A stretch of 64,000 bases of DNA from Hydrogenovibrio marinus (lineage in GTDB: Bacteria; Pseudomonadota; Gammaproteobacteria; Thiomicrospirales; Thiomicrospiraceae): the NCBI RefSeq assembly GCF_013340845.1, contig NZ_AP020335.1:1364001-1428000 (forward strand), written 5' to 3'. The translations under genes were made by a program, and so were the position numbers. Every line of letters starts with the position of its first letter. The first letter of the stretch is position 1. The notes under the pieces were generated by a model. It did not search any database. It worked only from the letters and a program-made list of their open reading frames with translations, and was not told the origin of the DNA. Shown piece by piece: positions 9,442 through 16,731 of the stretch.

Positions 9442-10834
9442 TTGAAATACGAACCAAATCATTTATTAAAGCAAAAATAGTCAAGCTGACAATTATTATA
9501 AAACCCAGCTTTTGCACAAAAAGCTCTGTACCATCACTGACGGGCACACCTTTTATGGCTTCTATTGAATACAGCACTAAGTGCCCGCCATCTAACATAG
9601 GAATGGGCAATAAGTTCAATATTCCCAAGCTCAAACTTAACAATCCCAATAAACTCAAAAAGCTTATCCATCCATTTTCTAAAGCTTTCCCAGAGTAATC
9701 AGCTATCGAAATTGGACCGGACAAATTTCGAGGAGAAACTTCACTGCTGAACATCTTTTGAATCATGTCTAACGTCATTTCTATTAGATTGACGGAATGC
9801 GTAAAACCTTCTTGAACAGCATCAAAAAATGGAAATGAAACAACCGTTTGATATGGAGAAAACAGCTTCTCATCTATATGAAGTTTTGCTCCAAAAAGTC
9901 CTTTAGGCTTACCTTCGACAACCTGCTCACCTAGCTTCAAACTGATAAAATGGCGATTTCCATTTCTTAAAAAAACAACACTAATCTCTTTGCCTGGATT
10001 AGCACGAACTTCAGTCGCAAACTCAGCCCAATTTGACAACTTCTTCCCATTAAATTCTTCTAACCGATCCCCTGGTAAGAAACCTGCCGCAAAAGCTGGC
10101 GAACTAGGAATGACCTCCCCAATAACAGGAGGGAAGCTTGGCGAAAAAGGCACAAAACCAAGTTGGGTTAACCAATCTTGTTTAGGGTTATTTAAGTCCA
10201 ACTCATTGATTGAAAGCAGAATATTTTTTTGAATTGACACCTCTTGAGGGTGGGTGCCTTCCGAAAAATTTCTTAATGTTAACGCAACACTGTCTTTACC
10301 AGAAAGCTTTTCCAACAGTAACTTTTGGTGCACTGCTCTCCACGTTTGCGTAACCTTTTGATCTACCGCTTCAATTTGCCATAGATTGCTCGAAACACTT
10401 TGGAAAGAAGATGACAATGCTGAGTTCGGAACAACCTTTTCAAAAATAGGCTTCATTCCCGGTACACCCCAAAAGTATAACCACGAAAAGACCATCCAAG
10501 CAAAAATCAGATTAATCAAAGGCCCTGCTAATACAATTGCAAACCGCTTGAATACTGTTTGGCGATTAAATGCTCTAGTCAGATCATCATTAACAGATAC
10601 TGCATCACCATTTCGCTCATCAAGAAACTTTACATATCCTCCTAGTGGAAACATTGCAATTTGATACTGTGTCTCGCCAATTCTTTTCCTTAACAGAGGC
10701 TTTCCAAAACCAATGGAAAAAGTCAGAACTTTAACATTAAAAAGTTTAGCAACAATAAAATGCCCCCACTCATGTATTGCGACAAGTAGCCCCATAGCAA
10801 TAACAAACCCAAGTGCTGACCAAAGAAATGTCAT
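9434..10834 (-). CDS. rseP: RIP metalloprotease RseP (site-2 protease)
   Basis: Inner-membrane zinc protease that cuts the anti-sigma factor RseA (MucA) in the envelope stress response and clears signal peptides. HEWGH at residues 21-25 binds zinc in the first membrane segment. The third ligand is in the C-terminal LLPIPMLDGGH. PDZ regions lie between, with GEVIPSSPAFAAGFLPGD in the second. 466 residues, near the family length. It directly follows cdsA with a four-base gap. In many relatives dxr would sit at this junction, but there is no room for it here. Confidence 0.95.
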   Translation of the reverse strand: MTFLWSALGFVIAMGLLVAIHEWGHFIVAKLFNVKVLTFSIGFGKPLLRKRIGETQYQIAMFPLGGYVKFLDERNGDAVSVNDDLTRAFNRQTVFKRFAIVLAGPLINLIFAWMVFSWLYFWGVPGMKPIFEKVVPNSALSSSFQSVSSNLWQIEAVDQKVTQTWRAVHQKLLLEKLSGKDSVALTLRNFSEGTHPQEVSIQKNILLSINELDLNNPKQDWLTQLGFVPFSPSFPPVIGEVIPSSPAFAAGFLPGDRLEEFNGKKLSNWAEFATEVRANPGKEISVVFLRNGNRHFISLKLGEQVVEGKPKGLFGAKLHIDEKLFSPYQTVVSFPFFDAVQEGFTHSVNLIEMTLDMIQKMFSSEVSPRNLSGPISIADYSGKALENGWISFLSLLGLLSLSLGILNLLPIPMLDGGHLVLYSIEAIKGVPVSDGTELFVQKLGFIIIVSLTIFALINDLVRISND

Positions 10835-10838
10835 TAAA

Positions 10839-11642
10839 CTAACTCACCCAAAGCCAAAAAACATAGAAGACTGGCATCGCTAGCAATAAGCTATCAACCC
10901 TATCAAGAATCCCACCATGCCCAGGCAACAAAAAACCACTATCCTTAATATTAGCTTGACGCTTTAATAGACTCTCAAACAGGTCTCCATAAATTGATAG
11001 AAGACCAATACCTGCCAGCAGTAAAGTGACTTGTAAAGCACTTGATAGAATATAGGGTTGAATAAAATACAAACCTAAATAGGCAACAACGATAGCAAAG
11101 AGAAAACCACCAAGCACACCTTCCCATGTTTTACCTGGACTAACATAAGAAGCAAGTTTCCGCTTACCAAAGCGTCTGCCAGAAAAAAATGCACCGATAT
11201 CAATTGCCCAGATAATTGCTAGACACAACAACAACAACTCAGGTGAAAATGTTTGTCTGAAAGTAATCATTGAGAGCGCGAACGGAAGGATAGAAAAGAA
11301 TCCAAGCAATAAAACTAATGAATTATCAACGAGTCGCTTCCCTTTTTTCAATTGGTAGACAGTCACCATCGAGATCATGACAACAACCTCAACCGGAACT
11401 AAAAGAAAAATAAAGCTGTCATCGAAGTAAACATACAGTAGGTATGATGATACTGTGACAATAAATGCATAGATCAACTTGAATAGTTTGTTATTAACAC
11501 TAGCCAGCCCAGCCCATTCCCAGCCAGCCCAAAAAGTAGCAAACAAAATAAATCCGACCCACTGCAACAAGTCAAACTTAAACAACGCTGCTCCAAAGAT
11601 CAGTACTAAAACTATTGCCGTCAAAACCCTAGTCTGAATCAT
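10839..11642 (-). CDS. cdsA: Phosphatidate cytidylyltransferase
   Basis: Makes CDP-diacylglycerol from phosphatidic acid and CTP, the branch point of phospholipid synthesis. Several hydrophobic segments span the protein. The C-terminal family signature is visible as SPGKTWEGVLGG and later KRQANIKDSG...LPGHGGILDRVDSLL with its metal-binding aspartates. 267 residues. Its start overlaps the end of uppS by 14 bases, so the two are translationally coupled. Confidence 0.95.
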   Translation of the reverse strand: MIQTRVLTAIVLVLIFGAALFKFDLLQWVGFILFATFWAGWEWAGLASVNNKLFKLIYAFIVTVSSYLLYVYFDDSFIFLLVPVEVVVMISMVTVYQLKKGKRLVDNSLVLLLGFFSILPFALSMITFRQTFSPELLLLCLAIIWAIDIGAFFSGRRFGKRKLASYVSPGKTWEGVLGGFLFAIVVAYLGLYFIQPYILSSALQVTLLLAGIGLLSIYGDLFESLLKRQANIKDSGFLLPGHGGILDRVDSLLLAMPVFYVFWLWVS

Positions 11643-12348
11643 GGCTTACCTGTTCACTGGTCTTTCCAAAGCGCCTCTCTCTATTTGAAAAAGACCTAAT
11701 CGCCGAATCAATGGATTTTTCATTAAAATCCGGCCATAACTCATCTGTAAAATAGAACTCTGCATAAGCCATTTGCCAAATCAAAAAGTTACTGATTCTT
11801 TGCTCTCCGCCTGTTCTAATTAACAGGTCTGGCTCACTTTGCCCCGCAAGAGAAAGCTTTCCTGAAATATCTTCTTCTGTTAAATCATCAATTGAACAGC
11901 TTGGGTTTAACTTCTGCCAAGCTTTTACAGCTTGGAGAATATCCCACCTTCCACCGTAATTCGCAGCAATATTCAGCTTCAAACCGGAATTATCTTCCGT
12001 TAATTTTTCTGCCTCGACAATGTGTCTTTTTATTTCTTCCGAAAATGGCGTTTGGTCACCTATTACTGTCAACTTAACATTATTCTTATGCAGCTTTCCG
12101 ACTTCACTTTGAAGTGCTGTTAAGAAAAGTCCCATTAATTTTGAAACTTCGTCTTGAGGGCGCTTCCAATTTTCCGTACTAAACGCAAACAGTGTTAAGG
12201 ATTCAACACCTAGTTCAGCACAATGAGAAACGACTTTTTTGACAGCCTTAAGCCCTTTTTGGTGGCCGACAAAACGAGGCAAAAAACGTTTTTTTGCCCA
12301 GCGTCCATTTCCATCCATAATAATGGCTATATGTTTAGGCTGATTCAT
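11629..12348 (-). CDS. uppS: Undecaprenyl pyrophosphate synthase
   Basis: cis-Prenyltransferase making the C55 carrier lipid for peptidoglycan and O-antigen. The signature MDGNGRWAKKR (catalytic Asp12) is at the N-terminus. LFAFSTENW and the C-terminal RTGGEQRISNFLIWQ ... AEFYF motif complete the active site. 239 residues. It is first in the uppS-cdsA-rseP-bamA-skp-lpxD-fabZ-lpxA-lpxB-rnhB run and is separated from frr by a terminator. Confidence 0.96.
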   Translation of the reverse strand: MNQPKHIAIIMDGNGRWAKKRFLPRFVGHQKGLKAVKKVVSHCAELGVESLTLFAFSTENWKRPQDEVSKLMGLFLTALQSEVGKLHKNNVKLTVIGDQTPFSEEIKRHIVEAEKLTEDNSGLKLNIAANYGGRWDILQAVKAWQKLNPSCSIDDLTEEDISGKLSLAGQSEPDLLIRTGGEQRISNFLIWQMAYAEFYFTDELWPDFNEKSIDSAIRSFSNRERRFGKTSEQVSHDSD

Positions 12349-12393
12349 GAGGGTAAATATTTAATAAAACTTATGCTTTCAAATAAAACAAAA

Positions 12394-12417
12394 CGGCCCA
12401 CCATTTTGGGTAGGCCG
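12394..12417 (-). terminator. Terminator between frr and uppS
   Basis: On the minus strand CGGCCTACC, six-base loop, GGTGGGCCG, then TTTTGTTTTATT. One C-A mismatch breaks the nine-pair stem. It lies ~50 bases after the frr stop and should separate most pyrH-frr transcription from uppS. Confidence 0.8.
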
Positions 12418-12466
12418 ATTATACGACTAGCGAACCATTATGCCGTAAAAGCATTCTAAATTCAGC

Positions 12467-13024
12467 TTATATTTCCATGAGACTGGCTTCTTTTTCAGAT
12501 AGAAGCTTGTCAATTTCAGCAATAAAAGAGTCTGTCGTTTTTTGAATATTTTCTTCAGCTCTTCTCAGCTCATCATCGGTAATTTCTTTATCTTTGTTTA
12601 AGTCTTTCAAATCTGAATTAGCATCTCTTCTAACATTTCTAATAGCAACTCTTGCTGACTCAGCTTCAGCTCTAGCTAGACGGATAAACTCTTTACGTCT
12701 TTCCTCTGTTAGCGGGGGCATTGGAATTCTTAGCATATGGCCATTTGAAACAGGATTCACTCCCAGCTCAGACTGCATAATAGCTTTTTCAATCGGCGCT
12801 ACCATTGGCTGTTCCCATGGCTGAACTACTAAGGTTCTAGCGTCCTCTATATTAATATTTGCTACTTGGCTAATCGGGACTTCAGAACCATAATATTCAA
12901 CCATTACAGCATCTAAAATACTTGGATGAGCTCGCCCTGTACGAATTTTGGCAAAATTAGATTCTAGATTTTCAACAGACTTTGACATGCGCCCTTTTGC
13001 ATCGTCATGAATCTCATTTATCAT
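12467..13024 (-). CDS. frr: Ribosome recycling factor
   Basis: Splits post-termination ribosomes together with EF-G. All of the 185 residues match the RRF two-domain fold: a three-helix bundle (KSVENLESNFAKIRTGRAHPS at the first helix) and the small domain with PWEQPMVAPIEKAI. The conserved RIPMPPLTEERRKEF motif is intact. A strong AAGGAGAG ribosome site precedes the ATG. It follows pyrH by 18 bases as usual and ends before a terminator. Confidence 0.97.
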   Translation of the reverse strand: MINEIHDDAKGRMSKSVENLESNFAKIRTGRAHPSILDAVMVEYYGSEVPISQVANINIEDARTLVVQPWEQPMVAPIEKAIMQSELGVNPVSNGHMLRIPMPPLTEERRKEFIRLARAEAESARVAIRNVRRDANSDLKDLNKDKEITDDELRRAEENIQKTTDSFIAEIDKLLSEKEASLMEI

Positions 13025-13042
13025 TTTTCTCTCCTTAAACTA

Positions 13043-13756
13043 TTATGGACGAACAAGAGTGCCTTCATCTTCACCCTTAACAATTCTGACTACTGCGTCT
13101 TTTTTAAACATATCAAACACGCGTATTGGCATATTATGTTCTCTACAAAGAACAAAGGCCGCCATATCCATTACTTGTAAATTTTTAGCAATCACCTCAT
13201 CAAATGAAAGCTCAGAGTAACGTTCGGCACTAGGGTCTTTCATTGGATCTGCTGTGTAAATACCATCAACCTTTGTTGCTTTCATCACCAGCTGCGCATC
13301 TATCTCTATTCCTCTAAGAGCAGCGGCTGTATCTGTTGTAAAGAAAGGACTACCAGTTCCTGCAGCAAAAATAACCACTTTACCTTGCTTCAAATCTTTT
13401 TGAACTTGATTAGCATGAAACCCGTGACTAACCCCTTCTATCGACATAGCGGAATACACAACCGCATCCATTTCCATATCTTCAACAACGTCTCTTAAGG
13501 CCAGCGCATTAATAACCGTTGCCATCATTCCCATTTGATCACCCGTTGTTCTAGCAATACCCGCCCCAGCAATTTGAGCACCACGGAAAATATTACCACC
13601 ACCAACAACAATACCTACTTCGACACCCAAGCCTCTAAGCGTCTTTACTTCTCCAACCACTTGACGCAATGTTGCTGAATCCAGACCAAAATCACCAGAC
13701 CCCATCAGCGCTTCTCCACTAAACTTCAGCAACACTCTTGAATACTTCAATGACAT
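13043..13756 (-). CDS. pyrH: Uridylate kinase
   Basis: Phosphorylates UMP to UDP, a hexameric bacterial-type amino-acid-kinase-fold enzyme. Key motifs are LLKFSGEAL near the start, VGGGNIFRG, GDQMGMMATVINALAL, and GTGSPFFTTDTAAALR. The frame extends four codons upstream to a TTG, but that TTGAGGG is the ribosome-binding site of the ATG at 13756 (MSLKYSR), so the shorter 237-residue start is right. Located between tsf and frr in the conserved order. Confidence 0.96.
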   Translation of the reverse strand: MSLKYSRVLLKFSGEALMGSGDFGLDSATLRQVVGEVKTLRGLGVEVGIVVGGGNIFRGAQIAGAGIARTTGDQMGMMATVINALALRDVVEDMEMDAVVYSAMSIEGVSHGFHANQVQKDLKQGKVVIFAAGTGSPFFTTDTAAALRGIEIDAQLVMKATKVDGIYTADPMKDPSAERYSELSFDEVIAKNLQVMDMAAFVLCREHNMPIRVFDMFKKDAVVRIVKGEDEGTLVRP

Positions 13757-13842
13757 ACGCGCCCTCAACCAATTATTTTCTAAAAACTATTTTTAAAGTA
13801 ACCCAAAACAACAGGTCTAATTTAAAAATATCTTTTTACATA

Positions 13843-13888
13843 TAAAAAAAGCCACAGTATGCACAAAATAAATATGCACGCTGTGACT
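13843..13888 (-). terminator. Terminator after tsf
   Basis: On the minus strand AGTCACAGCGTGCATA pairs with TGCATACTGTGGCT across a loop. The stem includes G-U wobbles and one mismatch, and seven T residues follow. It starts just after the tsf stop and closes the rpsB-tsf unit. Confidence 0.9.
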
Positions 13889-13900
13889 TCAGAAAAGGAA

Positions 13901-14785
13901 TTAACCTTTTATTGCTGCTGCAGCTGCTGCAACTTCATCAGCGAAGTTTGTTTGCTCAATTTCAATACCTTCACCAACTTCCAAACGTACAAAAGATTTT
14001 ACTTCTGCATTGTTTGATTTAAGAAGCTTCTCAACAGTTTGGTCAGGATCTTTAACAAACGCTTGACCCAATAAAGTGATCTCTTCAAGATACTTACGCA
14101 TACGCCCTTCAATCATTTTTTCAATGATTTCCATTGGCTTACCAGAACTTTGCGCTTGTTCGATTTGGAAGTTACGCTCTTTTTCAATCACTTCAGCATC
14201 AACATCATTCGCAGAAATTGCTGTTGGCTTAGAAGCAGCAACATGCATTGCTACATCACGAATCAGTGAGTCATCACCGCCTTCCATCGCAACAACAACA
14301 CCAATCTTTTCACCATGCTGATATTGACCGATTTGGCCATTTGTTTCAACCAATTCAATACGGCGCACCCCCATGTTTTCACCAATTTTTGCAATCAGTT
14401 CACGACGAGTTTCGTCAATTGATTTACCGCTAGACATTGTTTGCCCCATAAGAGCTTCTACATCTGTAATATCAGTGTTCAAAACAATTTTTGCGATTTC
14501 ATCTGCAAAACCTTTAAACTCATCGCCTTTTGCAACAAAGTCAGTTTCACAGTTTACTTCAACGATTGCAGCTTTTTTCTTGTCATCAGAAATAGCTATC
14601 GCGATTACGCCTTCAGCAGCGATACGTCCAGCTTTTTTATCAGCACCAGCCATACCTTTCTTGCGCAAATACTCGATTGCCGCATCCATATCTCCATCAG
14701 TTTCAGACAGAGCTTTTTTACAATCCATCATTCCTGCGCTTGTAATTTCACGCAGCTCTTTTACCATAGAAGCTGTAACTGCCAT
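13901..14785 (-). CDS. tsf: Translation elongation factor Ts
   Basis: Nucleotide exchange factor for EF-Tu. The N-terminal UBA-like region reads ASMVKELREITSAGMMDCKKAL, almost the family consensus, followed by the core domains (VNCETDFVAKGDEF). The frame opens five codons earlier with TTGAGGAAA, which is the ribosome site, so the ATG at 14785 (MAVTASMVK) is chosen, giving 294 residues. The C-terminus carries an alanine-rich tail. Cotranscribed with rpsB through a partial terminator. Confidence 0.97.
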   Translation of the reverse strand: MAVTASMVKELREITSAGMMDCKKALSETDGDMDAAIEYLRKKGMAGADKKAGRIAAEGVIAIAISDDKKKAAIVEVNCETDFVAKGDEFKGFADEIAKIVLNTDITDVEALMGQTMSSGKSIDETRRELIAKIGENMGVRRIELVETNGQIGQYQHGEKIGVVVAMEGGDDSLIRDVAMHVAASKPTAISANDVDAEVIEKERNFQIEQAQSSGKPMEIIEKMIEGRMRKYLEEITLLGQAFVKDPDQTVEKLLKSNNAEVKSFVRLEVGEGIEIEQTNFADEVAAAAAAIKG

Positions 14786-14820
14786 TCTTAATTTCCTCAA
14801 TATTTAGATTTAAAAATAAG

Positions 14821-14844
14821 AAAGCCCAGCAAATGCCAGGCCTT
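14821..14844 (-). terminator. rpsB-tsf intergenic attenuating hairpin
   Basis: On the minus strand AAGGCCTGGC, four-base loop, GCTGGGCTTT, followed by CTTATTTTT. The stem has three G-U pairs. A leaky terminator between rpsB and tsf is known in relatives and would set the S2 to EF-Ts ratio. Confidence 0.7.
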
Positions 14845-14861
14845 GTAAAAGTGAGTCTGTA

Positions 14862-15602
14862 TTACTCTGCTGCTTCAGCTTTCTCTTCTACGAAGTCATC
14901 ACCTTCAACCGCAGTTGTAATAGTTGATTTACCTTCGTTAATTGCATCTGCCGCCGCAGACAAATATAGAGAAACCGCTCTTACAGCGTCATCATTCCCA
15001 GGAATTACATAGTCAATACCACTAGGGTCGTTATTAGTATCAACAACACCAACTACAGGAATCCCCAAGTTTTTAGCTTCTTGAATAGCAATTTTTTCAT
15101 TACCTGTATCGATAATAAAGATAGCATCAGGCATTGCACGCATATCTTTGATACCACCTAGAGACAACTCTAGCTTTTCTTTTTGACGCGTACGCATCAA
15201 AGCTTCTTTTTTGGTAATTTTTTCGAAAGTACCGTCTTGCTCTTGTGTTTCTAAGTCTTTTAAACGCTTAATTGATTGCTTGATGGTTTTAAAGTTTGTC
15301 AACATACCACCCAACCAACGGTGGTTTATATAAGGCATTCCACAACGTTGAGCTTCTTGAGCAACCAATTCACCAGCAGCTCTTTTTGTACCTACGAAAA
15401 GGATATTTCCCTTTTTCGCAGCAACACCACCTAGAAAGTTCAAAGCATCGTTAAACAGTGGTAAAGTTTTTTCCAAGTTTACGATATGAATTTTGTTTCG
15501 AGCACCGAAAATGTACTCACCCATTTTTGGGTTCCAATAACGAGTTTGATGTCCGAAGTGAACACCCGCTTCAAGCATTTGGCGCATAGTAACTTTTGCC
15601 AT
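14862..15602 (-). CDS. rpsB: 30S ribosomal protein S2
   Basis: Ribosomal protein of the small-subunit body/head junction. Family motifs include [20 protein letters not shown] at the N-terminus, [22 protein letters not shown] and [14 protein letters not shown]. 246 residues with an acidic tail (VEEKAEAAE). Ribosome site GGAG seven bases before ATG. It heads the rpsB-tsf unit, with a long leader and a strong stringent-type promoter upstream. Confidence 0.98.
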   Translation of the reverse strand: MAKVTMRQMLEAGVHFGHQTRYWNPKMGEYIFGARNKIHIVNLEKTLPLFNDALNFLGGVAAKKGNILFVGTKRAAGELVAQEAQRCGMPYINHRWLGGMLTNFKTIKQSIKRLKDLETQEQDGTFEKITKKEALMRTRQKEKLELSLGGIKDMRAMPDAIFIIDTGNEKIAIQEAKNLGIPVVGVVDTNNDPSGIDYVIPGNDDAVRAVSLYLSAAADAINEGKSTITTAVEGDDFVEEKAEAAE

Positions 15603-15770
15603 GATTTTTCTCCATTTCTTGGGTTAAGCCTCCGCATCTCCCATCATTCGAACCTTTTTAACAAAGCAGTTTCGCTTGGCTTACCGCTATCGGGTAATTA
15701 AGGCACCCCAAATGATGTATTGGAAAGCGTGTGGTTTTTTCTGTTAAAATTGCCATCAAACTTTGATGGG
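15603..15770 (-). promoter_or_regulatory. rpsB 5' leader with 5'-terminal hairpin
   Basis: About 168 bases lie between the predicted start of transcription and the rpsB ATG, long enough for S2 autoregulation as known in gammaproteobacteria. Right at the 5' end CCATCAAA-G-TTTGATGG (15753-15769) is a perfect inverted repeat. Further down, GGTAAGCC...GGCTTAACCC-type complementary segments and a GC-rich part suggest more folding. I cannot confirm a match to the described rpsB leader motif without a covariance model. Confidence 0.5.
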
Positions 15771-15777
15771 CGGCGCA

Positions 15778-15806
15778 TTTATACCATAACGCCACACTTA
15801 TTTCAA
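15778..15806 (-). promoter_or_regulatory. rpsB promoter (sigma-70 type)
   Basis: On the minus strand TTGAAA, a 17-base spacer, then TATAAA. The discriminator after the -10 is very GC-rich (TGCGCCGCCC), as at promoters repressed by ppGpp. The other 120 bases up to map (15807-15927) show no clear structure apart from the weak upstream region of map. Confidence 0.75.
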
Positions 15807-15927
15807 TTTAAACCTTGTAGTTTCATAAAAGATTAAAGTCACATGTCTTTTGTCACACGGCAAACTCGGCATTTCTTTTGAAGATCACTAATGAAACTTC
15901 AGGTTCCAAACTCATGGTTCCCGAACA

Positions 15928-16710
15928 ATGGCAATAAAGATAAAAACACAGGAAGAAATCGAAAAGCTTCGCATAGCGGGTAAACTCGCTGCGGACGTGC
16001 TTGACATGTTAACCCCCCATGTTGTCGCTGGAATCTCAACCGGAGAGCTGAATGAAATTGCTCACAACTACATGGTCAACGAGCAACAAACCATTCCTGC
16101 AACTTTAGGCTACCATGGATTTCCAGCATCAAGTTGCATATCAATCAATCACGTCGTCTGCCACGGCATTCCAGATTACAGCAAGCGTCTTAAAAAAGGG
16201 GATATTGTCAACATAGATATCACAGTTATTAAAGATGGATACCACGGGGATACCAGCATGATGTTTGAAGTTGGCGAAGTAAAACCTTATGCAAGCCGTC
16301 TTTGCCGAGTTGCAAGAGAATGCATGTGGCTTGGGATAGAGCAAGTTAAGCCGGAAGCAACACTGTATGATGTCGCCGCAGCCATAGAAGATCACGCCCA
16401 CAAAAACAACTTTTCTGTTGTAAAAGAATATTGTGGTCACGGCATCGGTGCAGACTTTCACGAAGAACCACAAGTCTTGCACTATAGAACACCCGAATTA
16501 AAAAACATTGTACTTAAGCCGGGAATGGTCTTTACAATTGAACCAATGATCAACCTAGGTAAATCAGATATCCGCCTCTTAGGCGATAACTGGACGGTTG
16601 TCACAAAAGATAAAAAGCTATCTGCCCAGTGGGAACACACTATTCTGGTAACGGAAAGTGGCTATGAAGCATTTACACTCAGACAAAACGAAACCCCTAT
16701 CCTTCCTTAA
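15928..16710 (+). CDS. map: Methionine aminopeptidase type I
   Basis: Removes the N-terminal methionine from nascent proteins. The two-metal site is visible: Asp in NIDITVIKDG, Asp in HGDTSMMF, His in GHGIGADFHEEP, Glu in TIEPMINLG and Glu in QWEHTILVT. 260 residues, normal for the family. Divergent from rpsB, as in E. coli, and 21 bases before glnD on the same strand. Its ribosome-binding site is poor. Confidence 0.96.
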   Translation: MAIKIKTQEEIEKLRIAGKLAADVLDMLTPHVVAGISTGELNEIAHNYMVNEQQTIPATLGYHGFPASSCISINHVVCHGIPDYSKRLKKGDIVNIDITVIKDGYHGDTSMMFEVGEVKPYASRLCRVARECMWLGIEQVKPEATLYDVAAAIEDHAHKNNFSVVKEYCGHGIGADFHEEPQVLHYRTPELKNIVLKPGMVFTIEPMINLGKSDIRLLGDNWTVVTKDKKLSAQWEHTILVTESGYEAFTLRQNETPILP

Positions 16711-16731
16711 ACTTTAATGGACTAAAGATAC

